From assembly GCA_012932295.1 (NCBI GenBank), contig JAAONU010000002.1, forward strand, positions 35,399,521 through 35,463,520: DNA of 64,000 bases, read 5' to 3'. Positions 1 to 11,879 of this stretch are shown one piece after another (position 1 is the stretch's first letter; every line of letters starts with the position of its first letter). Made by a program: the position numbers and the translations under genes. Source of the DNA: Cyclina sinensis (lineage: Eukaryota; Mollusca; Bivalvia; Venerida; Veneridae). The notes beneath the pieces are model-generated. The model had not been told where the DNA came from. It did not search any database and saw only the letters and a list, made by a program, of their open reading frames with translations.

Positions 1-635
1 TTCAGGATAAGAGATGTGAATCATAGGCGTCTAGTATCACAATTAAATAGATAATAGTGTAATTTAATGCTTTTTAACCGAAAATAAAAGGAAACTACAA
101 CCTAATTCTTCAACCTTTACTAATCAACTTGAGTTAGTATATTTTGCAGGCGGCCTTTGCAACGAAAGTTGCGCCCACTGTTTTTACTGTTAGTGGTGAA
201 TTACTAACAAATACGCAGGTCTATGGTTATTTAGGTCTTTGATCATTAAGAATACTCAGGGTTTTTTCTTTCGAATTTAAAATGAATTACCTTTAATGTC
301 ACGAGATTTATAAAGCCAGCGATGTACGTGTTGCTAAATTAACTGTATATTGCTGTGTCTATTTGAGTTTATTTATCGTCGGTACCTGTTGACCATTTGA
401 CCGAAGGCCCATGAAGAGGTTAGTTATTTTAGATTGTTGGGGATAGTGCTAAACAAGAAAGCGCCCCATTTCAATGACGCATGTGGTTTTTTTACCGTGC
501 TCAGTGTCAGAACATCAATGTTGGTACGTTTTCGACCATCGAAAATTCCCCTGTTTTTATCAAGTCAACTATGATACGACACTCTCCATCGACACCAATA
601 TAATTTAAAGTTAGTTTTCTATGAATTTCTAGTTA
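1..635. other. Non-coding stretch, nothing recognised
   Basis: No open frame with a recognisable product and no plausible exon bounded by splice signals was found on either strand. AT-rich unique-looking sequence. Confidence 0.5.
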
Positions 636-639
636 CGAT

Positions 640-790
640 GCGATATAAATCCAGTAGCACTGATGGGACCTTGGTTCAACGTCTCATCCGAAAGAGAATA
701 AGTAAAGTTAGTGGAGGTGCGGGGAGAGAAATCACGACACCTGGATTACCAGTTCAGCGAGTGACCACTGGACCACTGCTCCTGCAGGAT
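640..790 (-). repeat. tRNA-derived SINE remnant, antisense
   Basis: Read on the minus strand it matches the element at 15300-15512: a tRNA-like head (ACTGGTAATC.. then a B-box-like GATTTC..CCCC stretch), the block CTCCACTAAC and the body motif CGTTGAACCAAGGTCCCATC. The second copy has CGTTAAACCGAGGTCCCATC at the equivalent place. The copy is truncated and diverged. A small plus-strand open frame across it is not a gene. Confidence 0.5.
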
Positions 791-1603
791 GCCAGCTTAA
801 ATAGACAACATGTTGAAATTTGACAACAAAAATGCACAGTACAGTGGTTTCATTTCAAATGCGTATGTGAATATAATGCACACTGGAAATGTAACTCTCA
901 TAAGATATAAAATAAAATGAAATATGCTGGTGATCGTGCGGATTTGGTCATGGAAAAATTGGTTCCATTTCAGCGCATTTCTTAACTCTGGAACGGTAGA
1001 AGCAGGGTTAATGCAAGGCAATCTGAAATCGCAATTTGAATCGTATCCCAAACGTGCTCATTTGGATACAGGTCTGAGGATTGAGCCGGCCAGTCAATTC
1101 AGGCAATAGCAGATGCCTGTAGGTACCCATTTGTGATGAAAGCCATGTGTGCGCGGGCATTATCCTGCGTTAAAATAAAATCAGACCCTATTACGCCAGC
1201 ACGAACAGGAGTAGTATATTATTAGACGAAGTAATGGTTTTCTGGTTTGAGATCTCATACTATAACGTAGTTCAAAAAGAAGTGAGTAAGAAAGGCATTG
1301 TGGTTTGCGATGTTTTATCAGAGATTATTACTAGTATATGTCTCTGGTTTTATTGATATCCAGGTTTCGTACGTATGAGATTTGATGGGACCGACCACTC
1401 GAATAGGTCTGTGGACTGGTATTTATAACCCAAAAATATTTGCAAATACTGTACACTTAAAATAGATATCTGAAAGTCAACTTTCTGTTCTGGTGCAATA
1501 ACCTCATAACTTGTGGTGCTTAGATTGAAGACTCAACTGTTAAATTTATTCGAAAAATTCCAACTCAGAGTGCATTGTTATGATATATTTAACACTATAC
1601 AAG

Positions 1604-2036
1604 AGCTGTCGTAGGACAGCGCGCTCGACTATTCTCAGTACTTGACACTAAAGGGTTATAAAACCTTATAAACTCAAAATTCACACAAAATCCTTGACAA
1701 AGTTACCCCCTCTTGTGGTATTCTAGAACCATGATGATAAAAAATATTTTAAGTTAATCTGCAAGGGAAAGGTGACTAGTGCTACCTTGCCAAAAACTTT
1801 AACCAAATTTCTAAGTCAAAAAGGGGTCATAATTTACACATTATGCTGGACACAGTAACCTTCTCTTGTGAGCAGACTAAGCTTTTGATGGTAAACAAGT
1901 ATTGTAAGTTTCAGGGCTATATCTGTAAAGGTTAGGTTAATAATGTTACCTTGCCGAAAAACTTTAACCTGAACCAACGCCGACGCCGGGGCGAGAACTA
2001 TAGCCCTCCTTATTCTTCGAATAGTCGAGCTAAAAT
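1604..2036. repeat. Dispersed ~430 bp element, copy 1
   Basis: Begins near AGAGCTGTCGTAGGACAGCG followed by GCTCGACTATTC and ends with GAATAGTCGAGCTAAAATA, so the ends are an imperfect inverted repeat around CTCGACTATTC. A second diverged copy lies at 5608-6056 with the same two ends and an internal GACGC..GACGCCGG block. MITE-like non-autonomous element of unknown superfamily; no target duplication was resolved. Confidence 0.5.
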
Positions 2037-2059
2037 ACATACATCCACAACTCTAGTAG

Positions 2060-3700
2060 ACATCTTTAAACCTATTTACAATTTCTTTTTTTTTTTTTTA
2101 CTATTTTATTGGACTTCTATTTCAAACTTTCTCACACACATTAGTCCTTTTGGGCTCATACTTACAACCAAGAATCAGTAGTAGGTGACAATGTTTTTCC
2201 CCAAACAGAACCCTCCAGAGTTCAATAACTGCTTCAGACATAGTAAAGAAAAGAGTGGATTTTGTTCAAATTCACTGCAACAAACAATGACAAACGTAAC
2301 ATGTACAAATTTATTTTAAGCACATTTTACAAAAATATAAACAATGCATACTGAAATGTTGAATTCAAAACAACAATAATGATATTTTTCAAATATGAAT
2401 TTAACAAATCAGCCGAACTGTTTTTAAAAGCGATATTTAATCAGCTATAAATTATGCAAGTCCCACAAAATGTTGCTTTTAATATAATTTTAGGTAGATC
2501 TATATCTTTTTATATAATTCGGTTGTCAGTTTAAGACAAAGCCCTACTGACCCACATACCTTTGTACACCTTAAACAATACAACGTATTTAAATACCTGA
2601 CTTGAAGATAAGGCAAAACCCCGTTTCAACAGCAAGTGAATATATTAAACTGACCTGGTCACTTTGCTATGAAGTTTGAAAACAATATTATATTATTCGT
2701 AGGTGGTTCTAGTAACTCCCTCATTTTTTAAAAATATTTACATCGTTTTTATAACAATACCAGATTTTATTTTAACAGGCTATAATTTTATGGTGATATA
2801 TAACAAGAAATTTCCTTATATGAGGAAATATATGAAAGGGAAAACCAGACACGTGTATTTGAATAGTACTTAGTGACTGAACTGTGTATGACGTCATATT
2901 ATCAACTGAGGTACGACGTCACTGATGACTCGGACAGACAAGAAAGAACAAACGTGTATATTAAACGAATCATGTTTGCTTAACAATTAAACTGAGATCA
3001 GTGGTGTTAGAGAGAATTATTACAGCTGACAGTATAGTTACTTAATTTGTATTGTTCACTTTTTTTATTAAGTTTGTAAATAGGGTCACCTATTGCTAGA
3101 ACTTGAACATTTATAAATGTATAATTTCTCTCTGTCTCATCACTTTAGGCGTATAGGGAACACCTCTTTAAATTATGTTTTTATAAGTTTTGTATAAAAT
3201 TAGATTAATATACCCGATAACCTATTTGCTAATAAGTAGAGTCTAATTTTAAAGTTCATCTACTATTGCCTAACTAAGGATATTGTTTACCATGTATGTA
3301 ATCGATAGACAATATTGGGTCGGATATATTCATTATTTATTTGAAATGTTGATAAAAAAAATCAAAATTTTCATTTTTAGTAGCCGTTGGTCATTTCATT
3401 AATAAGACTCATGTGATACAAAATATTCACAGTATAGCAGAAAGACATTCCACAGTATCAAATTATTTACAACACTACACAGCCAAACACTAACTAACAA
3501 CTTTTACCAACAATTACCTATATTGCCTTAGAAGTGACACAATATTTATACTTTAAACAGTTAACGACACATCATTCGAGGATGTCTTTTCTTTTACAAA
3601 TTAGGATAATATCTTGTGAAATGTATTGCACGGTGAAATTTTTCTGTATGTTTCGTAATTATTTACACATGTTCTTTTAGTTAGTAGTGTTCACGAGATT
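2060..3700. other. Intergenic, 3' side of the tetraspanin gene
   Basis: No supported coding sequence. It should include the 3' UTR of the minus-strand tetraspanin gene. A TTTATT at 3336-3341 (AATAAA on the minus strand) is a candidate polyadenylation signal about 370 bp past the stop codon. Poly-T run near 2086-2098. Confidence 0.4.
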
Positions 3701-3708
3701 TTACGAGA

Positions 3709-6700
3709 TTACACGATCTCGCCGTCCTTCGACGATGATCTAAACACCCAACAGGCAAATACAATGAGCAGGAGCTGAAAATAGAGAAACAACCTCTGAA
3801 ATGTCTTATCAGTATCTACTTAGCAAAGAATAATATAACCCATCTGACGTCATCACAGAACAAGTATATGGTTTGTGTTATACTTTGCCATCAATCTGTT
3901 TGTCAAACAATAAGCATATTTTTGAAAGAAATTCCTGTCAGAATGAAAAATCTTACTTGCTTATAAAGCATGAAGAACCAACAGATAGGCAGTTTGAATA
4001 ATATCTGGATATTCAGATGACGTCAAATTCTAAGTGATAAAAGCTCCGGTCATTATAAGTATTGTAAATTCACTGACTCTTCAAACAGCATAAAATAAAA
4101 CAAGAAGACCAGGTGGTCCTGGGTCGCTCACCTGAAAAGAAACTACCAAACAACGGGTGGAATGGGGGCACATAAGGGATGTGTCAAATGGCAGACAGTT
4201 CAAATACCATTTTAAACCAAGAAAGAAGATCAATAGTGCCAGGTAAACCAAAGCCAAATTAAAAGTATGCAAACTTATACAAATAGTTAAAATTTCAAAC
4301 ACATATCTTCAAAAACAAGATAAATAGGTCAGGAGGTCAAGGTCAGCCAATGTCAAAGTTGAAGTCTGCATGTAAATTTATACAAATAGTTAAAATTTTA
4401 TTGATTTAGCTTAAAAAAACAAAGAAGTAGGTCACATGAAGGTCAAGGACAAAGATGGGTGAAGGTTAAGTATCTTCCTACCCCATCCCATGATTATTTT
4501 TTAGGAAGGTGGGGCGGGAGGTACCTAGGTGAGGTGGGTGAGGGCTGGGTACGCTGGTGAGGGCCAAGATCTTCCAAAGTCCATCTGGTTTCGAATAAGA
4601 AGATTTTTTCAAAAGTTTTTCCTATATAAGTCTATGTAAAATCAAGTGACCACTTGGCTCGGGACAATTCTGACCCCAGGGCCATGATTTATATACCTTT
4701 GGCAGAGGTACACTAGATGATGCTATCAACCGAATAAATCATGTAAGCTCTAGGCTTTGTGGTTTCAGACAAGAAGATTTTTTTAAAGGTTTTCCTTTCA
4801 GTTGCCAAGGCAACCAGAGTTCGGCATAGAATTCCATTTTTTACGTTACTTTGAAAGAGGACCATACAAGGATCATATCTGTAAAGTTTAAAGTCAGGTG
4901 AGATTTAAAGATGAAAATACTTGGCAGCTGGTCTTAAATAGAAGTAAATTTAGCATTCCAGATTTCGGAAACGTTTTCAAAATTTTGGATGTTATAAGTT
5001 AAGGCTCACAAATAAGAAGGTCAGACTTACTTGTACCACCATGCCAATGATGCCAACAACAACAAAGGCTATTTGGTAAGCCTTTAACCAATCAGTGAAG
5101 GCGTCATAGCAGTCCTGTAAGCAGAGAAAAAAAGTTGGAATTAACCAGTCAACAAAAAGCTTTGTAATTGTCTTGTGAAAAAAGTTTTAGGATTTCACAG
5201 CTGTTATGCAGACAAAAATTGTTAAATGTCACAGAAAATATAGTACACATTTGTACAAGATCTAAAAGTACTCTTTTGCATAAAATCAGTGTAGCTTGAA
5301 TAAAATCTATACCTCGTTAAAGTGTTTGTTACATTGCTGTAGGCACAATGCTTTCTACATCTTGACTTTAAGGTCGAAAGTGCCGTTTTACATATGTTCC
5401 AATAACAACCATTGACGGTTTTGTTTTGCTTGGAATTACCGTTTCACGACTGTTGCAAAAAGTCATGGTCAGTAATATGCCGGCTTTATACATATTTGGA
5501 GGAGATGAAAGCGAAAATGATTTACATTGTTTTTGTTCCTTAACTTTAAAGCATTTTATCAGGTGTTTACAATACCACTGTTTATGTTTAAGTTCATACT
5601 TAATAGAACAAGAACTGTCAGTGGAGACAGCACGCTCGACTATTTAAGTACTGGATAGTTAAGAAAGGGATAACTATTTAAAAATCAATTTAACTCAAGA
5701 TCTATAGATATACAGATAAGAATATTCTCCATGGCAGATGAAAACTCATATAATATTTATTATTCTATCATTGAAAATCTCTCAAGAAATAAAGATGTTA
5801 CAGTAAAATATTACAATTTTTAAGGAAAATTTTAGGTGTAGAGAAGAGATAATTCTAGAAATATAGTTGCTAGAGTTATGAACCTTACCACATTTGATGT
5901 GGGTGATGATAAGGTACATATATTTGAAGTCTGAAGTAATCGCTAACGAAATAAAAAAGTTATAGTAAAAAGAATATATTACTGCACAAAAACTTTAATC
6001 AGAAATCTGGACGCGGACGCCGGCAGTTCTCCATATACTTAGTTTAGTCGAGCTAAAATATGTAAAATACCAACTCACCTCTGAATATTTAGAACCAGTT
6101 AGTAAACATGTGTTTGTTGCTTCTCCATATTGAGTTGCCATTAGGCGTTCGTTGTCAACATGGCAACATTCAAACTATAAAAAAGTCAAAGGTCATGTAA
6201 CGTATTAACACATCAGAAAGTACAGCATATTGAAAAGGTAACTGAGGCAATATGGACATCAATAGGGATAACTGAAGACAAACTGGGTAACGTGTAATCT
6301 AACAGTTAATCTTAAAGACAAACTTCAGATACTAGTAAAAAAATCTCCAATAGAACTTAAACAATTAAGGATATAAAACAGTAATTTGCATTTTCACTTC
6401 AACACGGCTTCTTAACGCGCACCTCAGCTTCCGTCGATCTGTGCAGTCTTGTCATAGTTCGCAAAGCTGCTTGCTAACTATAAGGTTTTCTGTTAACCCT
6501 TAACCTGCTGAAACCAAAAGTGATTAGCCTTTGCCACCAGTATAGAGCCAGGCCAGCCTGCACATCCCTGCAGTCTGACCAGGCTCTATACTGTTGGTAA
6601 TTAAACTTTTGTATTTTGATATTGAAAATATCCCTTAAACTTTGAATGGACTGTTCCAAATTCAAAGCTGGGCAAATTCGTTAAAAAAATTCAACAGGTT

Positions 6701-9700
6701 AAGAGTTAATACCCCTTATAAAAAATATGTTAAAAACAAATGACGAACCAGTCATATTTTTACGAATTTTGACTTTTCCTGTAAACTGTTAAAGAAAAAT
6801 GGAAAATACTTACGGTTTTAAACAAGTACTGTGTTGCCTTAAGGTAATCATCACGACCTTCTCTGGCTTTAGTAATCGATTCCTTCATTCCTAACCGAAC
6901 TGCTTTGGTTAACTGAATGGGAAAAAGTGCCCGTTTGATATATACATGTGCTAAAGTGAAATTATAACATATTGCATTTACTGAAACGGTTACGTACCTT
7001 TTGAAAACATATTTTAGTGTTATTTCTGTTTTTTCCTATTTTCTACTTTTAGGAGAGCGAGGGGCAGTATTCATCTAAAAAGTTTTTAACCCATTTATGC
7101 CCAATGGATTATGCCATCCTTGTTAGTTGGACGAGTCCATTTTCAATTAAAAGAGTTCCTAGTATAAATTTTCAATTTCATTCAATTTAGGGAAGAAAGT
7201 CCATTATGCAAAGAGTGTAGACCCTGATCAGACACCGCAATATGCGGTCTGGGTCTGAGCTGGATTTTGTGGACGCTCGGCATTAATGGGTTAAGCTGCG
7301 CATGCAGTCAAATTTGCAGGAGAAAACTTTTCTTTTACAGAAAGACGAGATGAACAACCGAGCGTATTTGAAATGTCGTGTTTTAAAAACAGTGTTTAAT
7401 ATATGACTTAACTAATTTTAACTAAAAGCTAATGAAAACCCGAGTCAGCAGTCAAAAACACCGCGCAATAACAGGGTTTGTTGACTTGTGATCTCAGGTA
7501 GCCATAAACATGTGAATGATTATAATATTAACCCATTTGGATGTACATCATCAATTACAGGCAAAAACAGCAAGTGACACGGGCGGCCAAGGTTTGAAGC
7601 GTGTTTTTACATAAACACAAAATAAATATTAAGGTTATAAACAGATTTGGGCGTTCATTTACCGGCCAAAACGACAGTACATCTTTATGCATAAATAATA
7701 CAAACATAACATTACTGACGCTCTTTGTACATGTACCGGCCACATTACAATTTTATATTAAAATGAAGGTAAATATAATCTATCTTCTTGAAAAAGTGTA
7801 GGCCAAGGAACATACTTAAGTGTATTTAATTTAATTTTCATTTCAGTCATGTGACTGAAATCTCTAAAGTTAAAGATCAGGTCAAAGGTAAACTTTATAT
7901 GTTGAAATAGGTTTTTATCTTATGATTAGATATAATCCGGAAGATCTTTTAGTGAAGATTAGAACCAACTTTGTAGACTTACCTCTCCACGAAGAACGAA
8001 AAACAGTATCACACCAGCAAGTTCCAGGACCAAACACAAACCGATGAATATGGCATACTGCACAAAAAGAACGAAACACAGTATACATTTTGTGTCTGCT
8101 CAAAATGGTAAAAGAAGTCACATTTTCGAAACCACCCAAGTACATCTGGACTTAACTTATTATCTTAACGGGCAATGGCAGTGTAAGTTCGAATCTAACT
8201 GTAAGTTCCAGTGTAAGTTCGAATCTAACTTGTCACCAGTGATCTACCCCTCTCTTCAACTATTTGTTCTCTATAATGCTCTATAACTAACCTTGATTTT
8301 AAGCTTTCAGTTCAACCTTTCTGAAGATTTTTTTATTCAATGTCACACTATTTTCATTTAGGACATTTCAGCATAGAAGGAATCCTTTTTTTCTAACCGA
8401 TTGAAAATAAATTTCTAGGAAGATTTGCTTCCCTGTGTACTGACTCGTACATACACGTCTAAGCAACTGGCAAAGAAACTTTGGGTGAAAACTTTAAAAG
8501 CAAAATATATTGTAATCTCTCAGTTTTGTCAAATATTTACGCTAAAACGGAGTTTTTAAATGATACAATGACAGCGACGAGTATTTCTGCTTATCAGTTA
8601 AGACTGATCTGCAATGTACGCTCTTCGGTAAATTAAAATTTCAATAAAAAACCCTTTAATTTAATGGTATCACCCATACTGAAAATTCATACGGTGTAAG
8701 GATGAAAGAAGCTTACCGTGATAAGAGCACATCTCACTAAACACACGGCGCCAACGAAACCTAGGAAAGAGAAAATGATGACGATGGCGCCAATCACGAT
8801 AAAGATGATAGCCAAACTGTTCAGAAGGTTGTACATGTCATAGTCCTTGACCTTGATGTCTTCAAACGTGGGACGAATTTCCTCTTTCATTTCATCGCCG
8901 CCGAAACGGAACACAAGCCCCATAACAAGCAAAGCAATACCAATTAACTGCAAAAGAGAACCAAAAACTTGCAATTATCATATTTGGTGTTGCTGTTACT
9001 GCTTTGGTGAAAGTAGTCTTCGTGTGTTTGCCATCTATATTATTCATGATGGTGATAGTGATGAGGGTGGAGGTGACCATGATGAAAATGACTCTGACAA
9101 TTATGGTAATATTTGTTTTGACGAAGACGGTAATTTTGATTATTATGTGACAAGTAACATTGCTGATGATGAGATTGTATATAAGGCTAATGATGATGAT
9201 GATGATGATGTTGTTGTTGTTGATGATAATAATGATGTAGATGGTCACCATTAACGTTATTATCATGGTGGTGTAATAATTAAACTTTTATTGCAGTGGA
9301 GATTTTTTCTTGTGTAAGTTTGATTTTCATTAAATTTTTGTGACAGCAGATTGGGCCATTTATACTGTTGTTTGTATGAAACAATAAAGCACTGTTTTAG
9401 GAGTGTATTCAGTATATTGTAGGTACTTAACAACCGTGACCATAAACTGCGCATTTTTTGTCCTATAAATGAAAACTGCTGCTATCCATTACATTCGTAT
9501 TTTGATTATTAGTGGTTTCTAATGAGAAGTGCATTAGTCGTGATCAGATAGTATGAAAAACACCTTATACCATGAGTTTTTATGGGGGCGTTACCCAAAA
9601 AATATATGCTGAAAGATCTTAGTGTAGTACGTTTAAGATCTGTGTTAGTGTAGTACGTTTAAGATCTGTTAGTGTAGTACGTTTAAGCACTTATCTACAT

Positions 9701-11846
9701 GTATTGCAATATTTATTTTTAGTAAGGAAGAAAAATAACTGGCTTTTATTATTTTTTTAGCTGTCTGATTCTCTGTATCGCCATCCATTTTACTGTAGAA
9801 CTAACTAATTCCTGTTTTGTAACGGCTACAACACTAGCCGTTAAAAAAAACCTTCGTTCATGAGAGATACGAGTATTGAACTATTCAACAAAAAATGGGG
9901 ATAAGAAACGGGTACATAACTCGTGACGGTAATTCAGTATATAGTTCAGTACGGAACTCTAAAAAACGTTACAACTCTACACCGGATTTGCTCTATCCAG
10001 ACAATGCTGGTATTGTGGAATCACTTTAAACCTTGTCGAAAGATTCAGTTGAGGCAGAAGCTTGGTTTATACAATTTACTATGACATATTAGAAACTTCT
10101 ACAAGTATTTTTACATAAGAATCTTCCTAGAATAAACGCCAGATGGCTTTTTAGGGGCGGGTTGTGGGGAGGTTTGGCAAAGTCACTACAAAATTTCACG
10201 TTGTTGACAGGAAGGTGGACAAATACAACCCACACATCTGCATTCCATAACTTTCGTATGCACAATAGGAAGAGATGGTATGTTATCTCCATCTATGTCT
10301 CATTTCGTTAGCGAAGTAACTACTATACTTGTGATCTCTAGTATGGTGATACAATATTTCCTGTGCAATTTCCTTAATTTTGAAATGTACTATGTGGTAT
10401 TTAGAAAAGATGACTTGGTCTTAAATAGGACGTGTCTGTCTTTAAATTTGGATCCATTAATTGTTTATGGGGGTGCTTATTGAAAATATACTGACTGGAT
10501 GGCAAATAGTGCAGACCATGATCAGACTGCACGGACGCGAAAGCTGATCTTGGTTCGCAAAGTCAACTGCCCCCAGCAGGGTATGAGTTAAAGTCATGTA
10601 AATTGATGTTAATGAAATTTAATGACTTATAATGTGATGTCAAGGTGTCAGTTATGGATCCTTACTGCAACAGATGAACCAAATGCATTAATGTTAGTCT
10701 TGAAAGAGAGAGAGAATTGTTATTGCACTATTCTGGGTGGATAGCCATTTATTCTAACTGGACACATTCTTTGAGTCTTCATGCCCTAAGGAGAAATGTT
10801 GAACATCATTATATTCTTCATTATATTAACAATTATTTTTATTTTTGAAGAGAATGAGCCAAAAATAGATACGAGTCATATATTAATTGTAGTGTAAGCC
10901 CCTTTAAAATACTGAAAAGGCGGACGCCCTCGTGGCTCACTCTTTATTCGCGAACATCATTTAAATAATAAGCGCATTTTAATATTTTATTCACCTACAC
11001 AAATAGCCTTTTTTACAACATTTTAAACATATTTAACCAATCCATTACATTAATTTGTGTGTGTGTGTATGGCTTAGCTTTCATTTCCGTCAATCAAAGC
11101 GAAGGCTTGAAAGTTATACATTCTGCCACTTTTTACTTTCTTCTATTTACGCTGACAAATAGATAAAATATCCTTATACATTTTCAGCTAGCCTTTGATC
11201 ACTACACGTCTTTTCTTATTCTTAAATATTCGGACATTTTATAATTTTACCTAGGTGAATTTATTCCAAAATATTCAGCCATTTCATTATCTTAGCTAGG
11301 TTGATTTATTCCTAGATATTCAGCTAAATTATATTCTTAGCTTCTAAATATTCAGACAATTTATAATCTATAAGGAGAATTGGGATATAAATTAGCAAGT
11401 TGTTTTTTTAACCATGTGTAACACTTGTAACAATAACTGATACGTTTTACACAGCTGATGTTATGTAAATAAATGAGATTGTTGGTGTTATTGACTGAAT
11501 TGGGCGCGTGAGATACTTCAGTTCAGTAACATATTGTACACAGACATGGGCTATCTTCTCAACATAAAGTCTTGGTGTAACTACCGTAATACGAGACCAA
11601 CCAACCTTCGCTTAACCCTGGGTGAAGACATCACATTCAAAGAAAGGCATTCCTATATTTAATTTTATATCAATAAAACCTCATATTATTCACAAATATA
11701 CACGGACACGAAAGAGAAATGAAATTAGAATTCCGATAACAAGAAAACATAGGGAAAATAAACGTACTTACCAGAAAAATAATATTTAGTGTAATTAGTG
11801 TGATTCTAGAGCACTGGGCTCCACAGCTGAGCGGGTTTTTCGCCAT
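3709..11846 (-). CDS. Tetraspanin, 7 coding exons, 241 aa
   Basis: Four-pass membrane protein that organises tetraspanin-enriched microdomains. Exons (minus, transcription order): 11772-11846, 8717-8947, 7983-8057, 6814-6912, 6079-6174, 5031-5114, 3709-3774. All lie between AG acceptors and GT donors, and all introns are phase 0. The start ATG at 11846 gives the usual short cysteine-containing cytoplasmic N-terminus (MAKNPLSCGAQCSR). TM1 is split by intron 1 (LITLNIIFL / LIGIALLVMGLVF). A short first loop is followed by TM2 (IIFIVIGAIVIIFSFLGFVG) and TM3 (exon 3, IFIGLCLVLELAGVILFFV). The large loop (exons 4-6) holds four cysteines: C163, C164, C183, C194. TM4 is in exon 6, and a short tail ends SKDGEIV. 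Length fits the family. Oddity: the hallmark CCG reads CCH. Subfamily not assigned; CD9/CD63-type is possible. Introns carry several repeats. Confidence 0.9.
4085..4900. repeat. Clustered dispersed repeats in tetraspanin intron 6
   Basis: Holds GTCGCTCACCTGA-type sequence, AGGTCAAGGTCA motifs (4333-4345) and two diverged tandem units starting GGTTTC..AAGAAGATTTTTT (4588 and 4764). The second unit runs into a palindromic GTTGCCAAGGCAAC and then TTTGAAAGAGGACCATACAA. I recognise this arrangement as a type common in clam introns; that is from memory only. Confidence 0.5.
4801..4814. promoter_or_regulatory. Perfect RFX X-box-like palindrome
   Basis: GTTGCCAAGGCAAC matches the X-box consensus RYYNYY-N(1-3)-RRNRAC in both halves and is nearly self-complementary. 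It lies in the last intron of the tetraspanin gene, inside a dispersed repeat, so a regulatory role here is unproven. Confidence 0.4.
5608..6056. repeat. Dispersed ~450 bp element, copy 2
   Basis: Same family as 1604-2036: begins AGAACTGTCAGTGGAGACAG followed by CACGCTCGACTATT and ends TAGTCGAGCTAAAATATG. Sits in tetraspanin intron 5, 23 bp from exon 5 (6079). Confidence 0.5.
6492..6709. mobile_element. MITE with 20 bp terminal inverted repeats
   Basis: Left end TTAACCCTTAACCTGCTGAA and the reverse complement of the right end TTAACTCTTAACCTGTTGAA match at 18 of 20 positions. The interior contains a second inverted pair, AGTATAGAGCC / GGCTCTATACT. Non-autonomous and non-coding, in tetraspanin intron 4. 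Confidence 0.7.
7086..7294. mobile_element. MITE ending in TTAACCCATT
   Basis: Starts TTAACCCATTTATGCCC and ends GGCATTAATGGGTTAA, an inverted repeat of about 16 bp. The interior has a GC-rich hairpin (GACACCGCAATATGCGGTCT). Related in ends and style to 6492-6709. Lies in tetraspanin intron 3. Confidence 0.7.
9192..9230 (+). repeat. Trinucleotide microsatellite (GAT/GTT)n
   Basis: A GAT run followed by GTT repeats and further GAT-like triplets. It creates a long acidic open frame on the plus strand that is not a gene. Confidence 0.8.
9617..9687 (+). repeat. Three short tandem copies of TTAGTGTAGTACGTTTAAG
   Basis: TTAGTGTAGTACGTTTAAG occurs three times in a row, separated by ATCTGTG, ATCTG and then diverging, so the units are about 24-29 bp. 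In tetraspanin intron 1. Confidence 0.75.
10495..10592. repeat. Partial TTAAC-type MITE remnant
   Basis: Contains GCAGACCATGATCAGACTGC and ends CAGCAGGGTATGAGTTAA, resembling the interior and right end of the MITEs at 6492 and 7086. The left end is not clear. Confidence 0.3.
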
Positions 11847-11879
11847 CTTGTCCTGTTCCCTAGTGATCCCTGTGGTTCA

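Noticed and set aside
2165..2245. Possible minus-strand exon with a GTAAGTATG donor near 2164
   Set aside because: The open frame is only ~22 codons, no neighbouring exon was found, and the product pattern is not recognisable.
8847..9254. 135-codon plus frame with an Asp-rich C-terminus
   Set aside because: It is the complement of a tetraspanin exon running into a GAT microsatellite.
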